A stretch of DNA of 23,754 nucleotides from Chitinophagales bacterium (GTDB lineage: Bacteria; Bacteroidota; Bacteroidia; Chitinophagales; UBA2359), in NCBI GenBank assembly GCA_020629335.1, contig JAHDDN010000022.1, positions 1-23,754 of the forward strand, in the 5' to 3' direction. Shown piece by piece: positions 13,815 through 23,100 of the stretch (position 1 is its first letter; every line of letters starts with the position of its first letter). The translations under genes were made by a program, and so were the position numbers. The notes beneath the pieces were generated by a model. It saw only the letters and a program-made list of their open reading frames with translations, was not told where the DNA came from and did not search any database.

Positions 13815-15998
13815 ATGAAAAATAAATACCTTATTCAATGGCTATCCTTAGCCTGTTTTGCACTACTCTCTCTAAATACTCAGGCACAATGCCCTGGAGG
13901 AGAAATATTAGTAACCGTTGAAATAGTACCCGATAATTATCCAGATGAAATAGCTTGGAATTTAGCCTATGCTGGTGGAGACAATATTCTGTCTGGGACT
14001 TCACAAGGAGTTACTGCCTGCGTACTATCAGGTACCTGCCTTATCTTTACTATCTCCGATACCTATGGAGATGGCATTTGCTGTACTGGAGGAAATGGAT
14101 CTTATACCCTATATTTTGATGGTCAAGAAGTCGCCACAGGTGGCGATTATGGATATGGAGAAAGTTTATCATTTAATTGCCCTCCAGGATCCATCTGTGG
14201 CGCAGCTATAGAAGCCGAAGCTGGAGGAAGTTATAATGCCAGTGATAATACTTGGTTTTCCTTTTCACCAGAAGAAAACGGGCTTTATAGCATCAGTTCT
14301 TGTGATTTAGGTTCCTTCTGTGAACCAGCACTATGGGTATATGACCTCTGCGATGGACTCGAATGGAATGATACAGCTAACTCTACCATCTATCACACAA
14401 CAGAAGGTTGTGACGCACTGGGTTTTCATGTTGAGGCCGAATTGGAAGGGGGTACAACTTACTACATCCGTGTCGGCGAACTACAAGATGAATGTGATGC
14501 CACCCAAGATTGGACTATTAACTATGAAGGAGAAATCACAGGCTGCACAGACCCTAACGCTTGCTCTTTTAATCCATTAGCGAGTGTTAATGATGAATCG
14601 CTTTGTTTCTATCTGCCTGATGAAGAATGTGTGCAATATTTGCCAAGTGTCACTATTGGTAACACCATTCTTAAGGAAAATGAAATCGCTACTGGCTTAG
14701 ATGTCCCCTGGGAAATCCTTTGGGGACCTGATGACTATATCTGGATGACAGAAAAAGTCGGCAGAATTTCCAGACTCGATCCAGAAACAGGTAATATAAC
14801 TATCGTTCTTGAACTAGATAATGTTTCTTCTGGAAGTGAAAGAGGTATGCTTGGTATGGCCTTACACCCTGACTTCGATAATTCGCCATTAGTGTATGTT
14901 GTTTACACTTATAACAGTGGTGGACTCAAAGAAAGATTGTCTTCTTTTGAATGGGATGGAGATGAACTTGATAATGAAACTGTTTTACTTGATAATATAC
15001 CTGCGGCAAATATTCATGATGGCTCTCGTCTTTTAATCACTGAAGATGAAAAAATCTTAATGACAACAGGAGATGCTGCAAATGATGTGAGTTCACAAAA
15101 TATGAATAGCCTTAGTGGTAAATTATTGCGTATTAATTTAGATGGTTCTATTCCTGACGATAATCCTTTCGAAGATAGCTACATATACACCTATGGCCAC
15201 CGTAATGCACAAGGCTTAACCTTCGGCCCAAATGGCGACATCTATAGCTCCGAACATGGACAAAATAGCTCTGATGAATTTAATATCATTGAAGAAGGAC
15301 GTAATTATGGCTGGCCTAATGTTCAAGGAGCCTGTAATACTGGTGCCGAAAATGCCTTCTGTGACCAGAATAATGTCAAAGAACCATTGATAGAATGGAC
15401 CCCTTGTCCAGCAGTCAATGGTATTGAATATTATACACACCCTGCTATTCCAGAATTCCAAGACAAAATGCTAATGGCCGTCTTAGGTGGACTTAGTGGT
15501 GGTTTAGAACGTATCTCTGTTTTAGAATTTAATGAAGACGGTTCAGAAATCATTGGCGAAGAAGAATACTTTGATAACTATGGTCGACTAAGAGATCTTT
15601 GTGTCAATCCACACAATGGTGCGGTATATTTCGCAACTAATGGACCTAGCTATCCAAGTTCAGGTCCTAACTCAATTATCGAATATCGTAACTATGATTG
15701 GAATCCCAACGATACAAGTGGTCAGGATACAACAGGTGTAAATATACAAGCCTTAAAATTGAAGCAATCACTCAATATCTTCCCTAATCCTATGGGTTCA
15801 AGTGGTTACTTTAGCTTTTCTGATAGCTTCATCGGTGGCCAATTCCAAATCTTTTCTTACGAAGGTAAGTTAATCATGGATCGTAAAATACAAGATAACT
15901 TAACTCGCATCAATACGAATCATTTGCCAAGTGGTGCTTACTATATTAAAGCATTTAGTAGTGAAGGAAAAATATCCAAATCATTTATCATTGAGTAA
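13815..15998 (+). CDS. Secreted PQQ-type glucose/sorbosone dehydrogenase with extra N-terminal domains and T9SS sorting domain, paralog 2
   Basis: 727 residues. Order: signal peptide (about 1-24); a Cys-rich beta domain with ISDTYGDGICCTGGNGSY; a PPC-like beta domain (about 130-235, NTWFSFSPEENGLYSI ... TTYYIRVGEL); a GCTDPNACSFNP linker motif at 243, often repeated in Bacteroidota surface proteins; a glucose/sorbosone dehydrogenase propeller (about 275-645) with VPWEILWGPDD, ERGMLGMALHPDF, IHDGSRL (H401, expected catalytic base), GHRNAQGLTFGPNG and YGRLRDLCVNPHNGAVYFATNG; and a type A sorting domain (653-727, LNIFPNPMGS). The propeller and tail are clearly paralogous to the preceding gene; the two N-terminal domains are unique to this copy. 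It likely oxidises a sugar at the cell surface with PQQ and calcium; the substrate cannot be told from sequence. Confidence 0.94.
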   Translation: MKNKYLIQWLSLACFALLSLNTQAQCPGGEILVTVEIVPDNYPDEIAWNLAYAGGDNILSGTSQGVTACVLSGTCLIFTISDTYGDGICCTGGNGSYTLYFDGQEVATGGDYGYGESLSFNCPPGSICGAAIEAEAGGSYNASDNTWFSFSPEENGLYSISSCDLGSFCEPALWVYDLCDGLEWNDTANSTIYHTTEGCDALGFHVEAELEGGTTYYIRVGELQDECDATQDWTINYEGEITGCTDPNACSFNPLASVNDESLCFYLPDEECVQYLPSVTIGNTILKENEIATGLDVPWEILWGPDDYIWMTEKVGRISRLDPETGNITIVLELDNVSSGSERGMLGMALHPDFDNSPLVYVVYTYNSGGLKERLSSFEWDGDELDNETVLLDNIPAANIHDGSRLLITEDEKILMTTGDAANDVSSQNMNSLSGKLLRINLDGSIPDDNPFEDSYIYTYGHRNAQGLTFGPNGDIYSSEHGQNSSDEFNIIEEGRNYGWPNVQGACNTGAENAFCDQNNVKEPLIEWTPCPAVNGIEYYTHPAIPEFQDKMLMAVLGGLSGGLERISVLEFNEDGSEIIGEEEYFDNYGRLRDLCVNPHNGAVYFATNGPSYPSSGPNSIIEYRNYDWNPNDTSGQDTTGVNIQALKLKQSLNIFPNPMGSSGYFSFSDSFIGGQFQIFSYEGKLIMDRKIQDNLTRINTNHLPSGAYYIKAFSSEGKISKSFIIE

Positions 15999-16018
15999 AC
16001 TTAATTAAAAAGCATAAA

Positions 16019-16060
16019 GAAGCCCTAACATCTTTTGATGTTAGGGCTTCATATTTTTTA
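16019..16060. terminator. Bidirectional terminator between convergent genes
   Basis: A perfect 14-bp stem (GAAGCCCTAACATC, 16019-16032, with 16037-16050) has a TTTT loop. On the plus strand it is followed by ATATTTTTTATG; on the minus strand by a stretch containing CTTTTTAATT. It lies between the sugar dehydrogenase stop (15998) and the amino-acid dehydrogenase stop (16093). Confidence 0.88.
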
Positions 16061-16092
16061 TGTAAACGTATTACATCTTCTATCGATCAAAA

Positions 16093-17367
16093 TTATACTG
16101 GCTCCATCGACTTCCCAAAACCACTCTTAATGACCTCTTCTACTAATTGTGGACCTCTATGTCCCCAAATTGGATGAGCTTCTTTCAATCGTTCTGCTGC
16201 TATTTCATTGGCCATCACAAATGGCGATTGTTTTTTAGATTCGGCTTTCGCAAGTAAATCTAAACTATCTGTATAAACCAATTCTACCTCCCTATCAATA
16301 TCGGCCTTTACATAACCATACTGCTCATTAGCACAATTGATAATTCCTAAGCGATTCACAAAGAAATCAGGTAAATAAATAATACCTCTATCATGTAAGT
16401 CTTGGCTGTGTTTTTCAGGTACTAATAACTGATTATTAGCTCCCCCACAAACGATCTCTACATTTAAGTTGGCAATGGTTTCATCATGTAAAATAGCACC
16501 GATTGCATTCGCTGAAAAAATGTTGGCTTCTTTGGAAAAGAATGCTTGCTCATCTCTCATGATCTCAACTTGCTTAGAATCAAAACTTTCGCTTATATGC
16601 GCTAATGTTTTGTCGTTGATATCAAAGACATACACCTTTGCGCCAGCTTCTATACACTGCTCCATCACATGATAACCTACATTACCAGCTCCATGCAATA
16701 AAACTGTTTTGCCCTTCAAACCAACTTCTTGGCCATACTTATAATCTGCTGCCGCTTTAATACCGCTAAATACTCCTTTAGCCGTATAGGTACTCGGATT
16801 AGAACTGCCGCCCTTATCTACAGGAATACAAGTACAATAGCGAGTATTAGCGAAAATATCTGCTATATCAGAAGGTTTGGTATTCATATCCTCTGCTGTT
16901 ACATAAATACCATTTAAGCTAGAAATAAAAGAACCATATTGATTGAATACAGCTTTTCTCTTATCTCCAACTAATGAGCGAAAATCGCTATTATAAATGA
17001 TGCCTTTTCCACCACCCCACCATAATCGAGCAGTAGCATTCTTATCCGCCATTCCCTTAGAAAGACGCAAACCATCCATTAATAATGCTTCCAATGTGTC
17101 ATAATTATTCAATCGCACTCCTCCAGCCGCTTGGCCTCTAACAGTACTATGAACAAAGGCTGTTAATAAGCTATTACTTGCATCATCTAACTCTATAAAT
17201 AAGCATTCATGCGATTTAAAGTCTGGCATTTTACTAATTGAAGTAGCTAAAGAATCTAAAACTGAATGTGAAGCTTGAAAAATACCATCCTTAAAAATAA
17301 AATAACATGCTTGAATACCATTGTCTTTTAAAAATGAGATAAACTCATTTGGATTCTTGTTAATCAT
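16093..17367 (-). CDS. Glu/Leu/Phe/Val dehydrogenase family protein
   Basis: 424 residues, cytoplasmic. It reversibly deaminates an amino acid with NAD(P). Signatures: AAGGVRL; GMADKNATARLWWGGGKGI with substrate Lys K109 and catalytic Lys K121; TAEDMNT (D160); GGSSNPSTYTAKGVFSGIKAA, closest to the leucine/valine dehydrogenase pattern; Rossmann motif GAGNVG at 226-231; and ANAIGAIL ... VCGGANNQLL. The WWGGGKG variant and the extra N-terminal 50 or so residues make it longer than classical leucine dehydrogenase (about 365). Branched-chain amino acid use is therefore inferred, not certain. It has its own promoter and is divergent from the beta-propeller gene. Confidence 0.92.
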   Translation of the reverse strand: MINKNPNEFISFLKDNGIQACYFIFKDGIFQASHSVLDSLATSISKMPDFKSHECLFIELDDASNSLLTAFVHSTVRGQAAGGVRLNNYDTLEALLMDGLRLSKGMADKNATARLWWGGGKGIIYNSDFRSLVGDKRKAVFNQYGSFISSLNGIYVTAEDMNTKPSDIADIFANTRYCTCIPVDKGGSSNPSTYTAKGVFSGIKAAADYKYGQEVGLKGKTVLLHGAGNVGYHVMEQCIEAGAKVYVFDINDKTLAHISESFDSKQVEIMRDEQAFFSKEANIFSANAIGAILHDETIANLNVEIVCGGANNQLLVPEKHSQDLHDRGIIYLPDFFVNRLGIINCANEQYGYVKADIDREVELVYTDSLDLLAKAESKKQSPFVMANEIAAERLKEAHPIWGHRGPQLVEEVIKSGFGKSMEPV

Positions 17368-17407
17368 CTTAATTATTTGCTTTTGTTGTATATGTTATTT
17401 AAACAAG

Positions 17408-17439
17408 CAAAGCTAAAGACTTTATAGAAATTATACAAA
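17408..17439 (-). promoter_or_regulatory. Promoter of the amino-acid dehydrogenase gene
   Basis: Minus strand TTTG (17436-17439), 20 bases, then TAGCTTTG (17408-17415): a good match to the Bacteroidota -33/-7 consensus. The leader would be about 35 bases. Confidence 0.65.
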
Positions 17440-17496
17440 TCAAATTCCCTCTACTTACACTTCATCCCTTAAATAGGATTTCCCATTGCATATTCG

Positions 17497-17504
17497 TAGC
17501 TTTG
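17497..17504 (+). promoter_or_regulatory. Likely -7 element of the beta-propeller gene
   Basis: TAGCTTTG, the same octamer as in the divergent promoter, lies 34 bp before ATG 17539. The expected -33 TTTG is not conserved. Confidence 0.45.
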
Positions 17505-17538
17505 TTTATCCAAATTAAACAACAACAAAACACCTATT

Positions 17539-18705
17539 ATGTTAAAAAAAATACTTTTCTTAATAACAATCAGCCCATTATTCTACTCCTTCAGTAGTCA
17601 AGCACAAAGCCTTAACTCGATTGAAGCGATTGAGTATGATCCTGAATACAATCGTTGGCTTATCACCAATAATAATTCTATCATCCAAAGAGATAGTATG
17701 GGTGTATTAGACTACTTCGGTACTCCCAATCAAGTAACCGCTGGCTATGGTATGGAAGTGATGAATGGCGCTTTATATGCTATTGATGGCAGTCAAATAT
17801 TTGCTTATGACTTAGAAAGTGAAACAACTATTGATTTTGTTAGCATTAGCGGCGCTGGCTTCCTTAATGGAATGGCAAGTGACCCAACAACCAATCGAAT
17901 TTGGGTAACAGACTTCAGTGCCAAAAGAATCATCGAAATTGATGCCTCTGACAATACGGATATGAGTTATGATATTATCGTCAGTAATACAGTTACAACC
18001 CCTAATGGCATCGTACATGATGAAGAAAATAATCGTTTGGTATTCGTCAATTGGTCAGCTAATGCGCCGATCAAAAGCGTAGATTTGGACACTTATGAAG
18101 TAAGTACGCTTACAAGCACTTCTATCAGCAATATTGACGGGATTGATATCGATAATGAGGGCAATTTCTACATTTCTTCTTGGAGTCCTGAGCAAATCAC
18201 TAAGTACAATAACGATTTTAGCGAATTTGAGGCGGTTTTAGCTCCTTCTCCTGGGCTTAGTTCTCCAGCAGATATTTCTTATGCCCTCGAGTTGGACACT
18301 TTAGGCATTGCTAACAGTGGAAACTCAACGATCACCTTCATTGGCTTTGAACCTTATGTACCACCAGCAGATACAACAGGGAACAATGACACCACTAATA
18401 ATGATACGACAATGACCTCTATCAAAAATATCGCCTTTAATAAAGGAATTCGACAAGTACAGATCTTTCCAAATCCTATCACGGAACAAAGCCTTGTTCA
18501 ATATACACTGGAAAGCCCCACTTATGTAGAGATCAATATTTACAATCATAATGGACAGATTGTCCAAAACCTTTTTAAAGGAATGCAAATTAATGGACAA
18601 TATACTACTTCTTTATCAGATATCCAATTAAGCGATGGCGTTTATATCTGCCAAATCAAGGCAGGAAATAAAAGCATCGCAAAAGAAATAATCCTTTTAG
18701 AATAG
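17539..18705 (+). CDS. Secreted beta-propeller (SMP-30/NHL-like) protein with T9SS sorting domain
   Basis: 388 residues: signal peptide (about 1-22, ending SSQAQ); a beta-propeller of about six blades (about 25-270) with repeated blade motifs such as GFLNGMASDPTTNRIWVTDF, PNGIVHDEENNRLVFVNW and IDGIDIDNEGNFYISSW, as in SMP-30/gluconolactonase and NHL proteins; a Thr/Asn/Asp-rich linker (DTTGNNDTTNNDTT); and a type A sorting domain (about 307-388, QIFPNPITEQS ... GVYICQIKAGNKSIAKEIILLE). It should be exported by the type IX system. I cannot assign an enzymatic activity; a lactonase or a non-enzymatic binding protein are both possible. Stand-alone transcript with a palindrome after the stop. 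Confidence 0.88.
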   Translation: MLKKILFLITISPLFYSFSSQAQSLNSIEAIEYDPEYNRWLITNNNSIIQRDSMGVLDYFGTPNQVTAGYGMEVMNGALYAIDGSQIFAYDLESETTIDFVSISGAGFLNGMASDPTTNRIWVTDFSAKRIIEIDASDNTDMSYDIIVSNTVTTPNGIVHDEENNRLVFVNWSANAPIKSVDLDTYEVSTLTSTSISNIDGIDIDNEGNFYISSWSPEQITKYNNDFSEFEAVLAPSPGLSSPADISYALELDTLGIANSGNSTITFIGFEPYVPPADTTGNNDTTNNDTTMTSIKNIAFNKGIRQVQIFPNPITEQSLVQYTLESPTYVEINIYNHNGQIVQNLFKGMQINGQYTTSLSDIQLSDGVYICQIKAGNKSIAKEIILLE

Positions 18706-18721
18706 TCTCTTTTAATAAACT

Positions 18722-18750
18722 ACTTAAGTGTCAATGATTGACACTTAAGT
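18722..18750. terminator. Perfect palindrome, possible terminator
   Basis: ACTTAAGTGTCAA (18722-18734) pairs perfectly with TTGACACTTAAGT (18738-18750) around TGA, 16 bp after the propeller gene's stop. The downstream sequence is only moderately T-rich (GGTTCACTTATTCTTTATTT), so termination is likely but not textbook. An operator role is the alternative. Confidence 0.55.
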
Positions 18751-19096
18751 GGTTCACTTATTCTTTATTTGGCACTTATTTTGAATATAATTTTCAAACA
18801 ATAACACTTCACACACACCTTGCTTTATTTCAGCTACTTTCACAGTTAAAAACGGATGTTTTTCACAGACAAAACAATGCTGTTTAAACAGCTTTAGAAC
18901 ACCTATTTTCAGCTTAATAAAAATACGAAATAAACAATATATTTGCAAAATTCGCATGGCTAAAATCACATTTTTCCCGATTTTAAATATTAAGTTATTT
19001 GTAACTTGATATTTTTTTGCAATATACAACCCTATACCTTTTAAGCATTATTAAATAGTAAATAAAATGAGTCATATTTTATTGTTACTATACAAT
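18751..19096. other. AT-rich gene-less region upstream of the OmpA-like gene
   Basis: Very AT-rich. A 91-codon frame on the minus strand is Lys/Ile-rich, matches nothing I know and has no promoter, so I do not call it. No repeat or RNA gene is apparent. The region probably serves as the promoter region of the following operon. Confidence 0.4.
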
Positions 19097-19104
19097 TAAC
19101 TTTG
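19097..19104 (+). promoter_or_regulatory. Likely -7 element of the OmpA-like / coiled-coil operon
   Basis: TAACTTTG matches TAnnTTTG, 55 bp before ATG 19160. No good TTTG stands at the -33 distance. Confidence 0.45.
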
Positions 19105-19159
19105 GGTATAAATAATGTGAATAACAATCTAATTCATCAAAATAATATTATAACTTAAA

Positions 19160-20095
19160 ATGAGAGACTCAATCTTCTACTTATTGTTGGTATTACTCAT
19201 CGCCTGGATTATTGCAGGCTCATGGCTTCACAGAAATCACTACTGTGGAGATGAAGATACAACAACTAAGGTCACAGAAAAAGCAGCAGTCGCAACTACC
19301 CCTCCGGTAAAGGAAGTTGCCAAAAAAGCTGCCCTTGGTGCATGGCTTGTCAATGATGGCAATGCATTCAAAACTACTTCTAATGATCACTTTAGATTCA
19401 ACAAATCTAAATTTGTTCATTTAACTCCAAGAAGCAAAAGCTTAGATGCCTCTGTTCAAAAAACAGCAGCATATTTAAAAAAGAATCCTAAAAGATCTTT
19501 AAAAATTACAGGTTACTACCGAGAAAATGAAAAGAACGAAAGTATCTTTCCTAACCTTGGTTTAGCCAGAGCTAATAATGTAAAAAGTCAGTTGACAGCA
19601 GCAGGTGTAGCTGGTAGCCAATTAGATACTGATTCTAAAGTATTAAGCAATGAAGACTGGTATAAAGGAAATATACTCGAGAAAGGAGTTGATTTCAGCT
19701 TTGCAGATGCTGGAGCGAATACAGACCGTTTAGCAGCTATCAAGAAAAGACTATTTGGCAAGCCTATCATCCTTTATTTTGGTACCAATCAAAGTTCTAT
19801 CAGTTTGACTTCTCAACAACGTAAGGATTTCTCTGATTTGATCTACTATCTTGATAATGTCAATACTAGTAGATTAGATATTGAAGGTCATACTGATAAT
19901 GTAGGTAATAGAGGAGGTAATGTCAAATTATCTAAAGATAGAGCCAAATTCGCTCAAAATTACCTGAATAAGAATGGCGGCATTTCTACTAATAGAACTA
20001 AAGTGAATGGATTCGGTCCAGATAAACCTTTAGGTTCTAATGATACCGCTGAAGGTAAAGCTAAGAATCGTAGAGTAGAAGTTACCCTACGATAA
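19160..20095 (+). CDS. Membrane-anchored protein with two OmpA-like domains
   Basis: 311 residues. The N-terminal hydrophobic helix (about 4-20, IFYLLLVLLIAWIIAGSW) has no clear cleavage site, so it is probably an inner-membrane anchor. A first OmpA-like domain (about 68-170: HFRFNKSKF ... ITGYYRENE ... LGLARANNV) is followed by a canonical C-terminal OmpA domain (about 200-311: ILYFGTNQSSI ... IEGHTDNVGN ... LSKDRAKFAQNYL ... GFGPDKPL ... NRRVEVTL). In the second, D246 and R261 are 15 apart, exactly as the peptidoglycan-binding pair of E. coli OmpA (D271/R286). In the first, the Asp is replaced by R121 although R137 remains, so it probably does not bind peptidoglycan the same way. It lies 76 bp upstream of the giant repeat protein on the same strand, with no clear terminator between. 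Confidence 0.92.
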   Translation: MRDSIFYLLLVLLIAWIIAGSWLHRNHYCGDEDTTTKVTEKAAVATTPPVKEVAKKAALGAWLVNDGNAFKTTSNDHFRFNKSKFVHLTPRSKSLDASVQKTAAYLKKNPKRSLKITGYYRENEKNESIFPNLGLARANNVKSQLTAAGVAGSQLDTDSKVLSNEDWYKGNILEKGVDFSFADAGANTDRLAAIKKRLFGKPIILYFGTNQSSISLTSQQRKDFSDLIYYLDNVNTSRLDIEGHTDNVGNRGGNVKLSKDRAKFAQNYLNKNGGISTNRTKVNGFGPDKPLGSNDTAEGKAKNRRVEVTLR

Positions 20096-20171
20096 GGAAT
20101 GAACGATTGTGCTTTATGCACTTTTTCAAACCTCAGAAATCAATATTTTAAAATAATTAAATCAATATACT

Positions 20172-23100
20172 ATGTTTTGGTGTTTTTGGTGGCCTTTTAT
20201 CTGGTTATGTATAGCAGCCTTTCTTGGCTGGCTACTAGCCTGGAGATGGTTTAGAAGCCTTTTTGCTGGTCAAGCAGCAGGAGAGGCAAACAAATATAAC
20301 AGCCTGAAGGCTGATTATGATAGCAATCAATTAAAATTCACTAATCTCGAAAAAGCGAATCTCGCATTAGCTAACGAAAAAAATCAATTACTCTCTTCAG
20401 GAGATGATTGGAAAATAAAATTCGAGAACAGAGATAAAGAATACATTGGATTAGAAGGGCAGTATAAAGAATTAGCTGCTCAATTAGATCAATGGAAAGC
20501 AAAATATGCAAAATTAGAGTCTGACTATGACACTTCTGTTGTCAAGTTATATGAACAAGTTAAGAAAATTGATGGCGAAAAAGTGGCTGTAGTAGCTGAA
20601 AAAGATGCTGTTGATGATGCAAAAGTGAAAGCGTGGACCAACAGCTTAACGAAGCTTAGAGATGGCTATACGCAGGAAACAACGCCTAAGAACTTAAAAG
20701 AACTAAACTTAACCATTCAGAACCTTGGTTCTAAATTAGCTTCTAAGTCTAAAATGCCTAAAGAGGTCATTAAAGAAGTAGAGGTCGTTAAGGAAGTAAT
20801 CGATCAAAAGGGATTAGACGCTTGGAAATTAAAATTTGAAAACAGAGATCAAGACTATACTGGCCTTAGTGCTAAATTTAAAGACATATCTTCAGAATTG
20901 GACGGTTGGAAACAGAAACACGATCAACGTGTGGCTGATAATAATGCTTCTGTACAAAAACTATATGAAGCAGTTAAGTTAATTGACTCGAAAAAAGAAG
21001 CGGTTAATCCTGAATTTGAACTAGTTAACAAAGAAAATGTAAATGCTTGGAATAACAACTTAAGTAGCTTACGAAAAACTTATACAGAAGCCAACTCTCC
21101 TGATAAGTTAAAAGAACTGAATGAAGTTATTCAAAACTTAACTAACAAATTAGCGGCTAAAGCGAATGATGAGTGGAAAGCGAAATACGCTAAGTTAGAG
21201 AGTGATTATAATAATGCTACTTCAGAATTATATGAAGCAGTAAAAATCATGGAGAACCAACAGGAAACTGTGGTGGAAGATTTAGAGAAAATTGACAAAG
21301 CTAAATTCAACAATTGGAATAGTAATTTAGCAGCTGTTTTAGAACAAGATGAACAAAGAGATGTCCCTCAGAAAATGAAGGACTTGAATTTAAGTATCCA
21401 AAGTTTTACTACCAAGTTAGCTGCTTCTGCCGACGATCAGTGGAAAGCGAAATACTTAAACCTTGATGCTGAACATAAGGCTATGAAAGCGGATTATAAT
21501 GCTTCTGTTACAGAGCTTTATACGGCGGTCAAGAAAATGGACGATCAAAAAGAAGCTGTTAGCGAAGAAGCTGAAAAAATCAATACGGAGAAAGCTAATA
21601 GCTGGAAGAGTAGCTTAGCGAATATATTGAAAAGCGATGAGCAACGTAAGGTGCCTGGACAAATGAAAGAGCTGAACCTTTCTATCCAAAACCTTTCTCA
21701 CAAATTAGCTGCAACGGCAACTGACGAATGGAAAGCCAAGTATATCAAGTTGGAAGGCGATCATCAAACACTTCAGAAAAACTATAATACTTTAGAAGAG
21801 GATTATGATTCACTAGAAACTGGTTATAATGCTTCCGTTTCTGATCTCTACATTGCTGTGAAGAAAATGGAAGATCAAAAAGAAGGGGTTGTGGCTGATT
21901 TGGAAAAAGTAAATACTGATAAAGCTAACAACTGGAATAATGGCCTAAAAGAAGTTCTTAAGAAAGACGAAGCAAGAGAGACACCTAAGCAAATGAAAGC
22001 GCTTAATCTTTCTATTCAAACACTCTCTAATAAATTAGCGGCTAAAGCGAATGATGAGTGGATGAATAAATACCTTAAGTTAGAGCCTGATTATTCTGCA
22101 CTTGTTACTAAGTATAATGGCTTAGTGGCGAATTACAATAAATTAGAAGAGGATTATAATGATTTAGAATCTGGTTATAATGCCTCTATATCCGATCTTT
22201 ACACTGCTGTGAAGAAAATGGACGATCAAAAAGAGCAGGTTAATGAAGCAGAAAGTGTCAATACTGAAAAAGCCAATGGCTGGAAGAATAGCTTAGCCAA
22301 TATCTTAAGAAGTGATGAAAAACGTAAGGTGCCAGGACAAATGAAGGCGCTTAACTTAAGCATCCAAAACCTCTCTAATAAATTAGCTGCCAATGCGAAT
22401 GATGAGTGGAAACCTAAATACATTAAATTAGATGCAGACTATAATGCACTAAGTGCTCAATTCAAAGAATTACAAACGAGCTATAATACGCTGGATGCGA
22501 ATTATAAGAAATTGGATGCAGACTATAAGGTCTTAGACACTGACTACAAAACAATGGATGCGGATTATAATGCATCTGTTTCTGATCTCTATGCTGCGGT
22601 GAAGAAGATGGACGATCAAAAAGAAGCTGTCAACGAAGCTGAAACGGTGAATAAAGAGAAGGCTAATAACTGGAGAACTGGTTTAGCTAATGTCTTGAGA
22701 AATGATGAAAAGCGTAAAGCGCCTAAGCAAATCAAAGCGCTTAACTTAAGTATCCAAAATCTTTCTGCTAAATTAGCGGCTAATGCAAATGACGAATGGA
22801 AACCGAAGTTTATTAAACGAGATGAAGAATTTAATGCACTTAATATCCAATTTAAAGATTTGCAATCTAATTATAACACATTAGATGCTAGCTATAAGAA
22901 ATTAGATGCGGATTATAAAGCAATGGATACAGATTATAATGCTTCTATTTCTGATCTCTATGCTGCGGTGAAAAAGATGGACGATCAAAAAGAAGCTGTC
23001 AACGAGGCTGAAACAGTGAATAAAGAGAAGGCTAATAACTGGAGAACTGGTTTAGCTAATGTCTTGAGAAATGATGAAAAACGTAAAGCTCCTCAACAAA

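Noticed and set aside
18754..19029. 91-codon minus-strand frame
   Set aside because: Composition follows the AT-rich background, with no promoter, start-site support or recognisable domain.
20109..20126. GTGC-TTTAT-GCAC followed by TTTTT between the OmpA-like gene and the repeat gene
   Set aside because: A four-base stem is too weak to call a terminator; at most a mild attenuator.
22226..22423. 65-codon minus-strand frame
   Set aside because: Antisense shadow of the repeat array.
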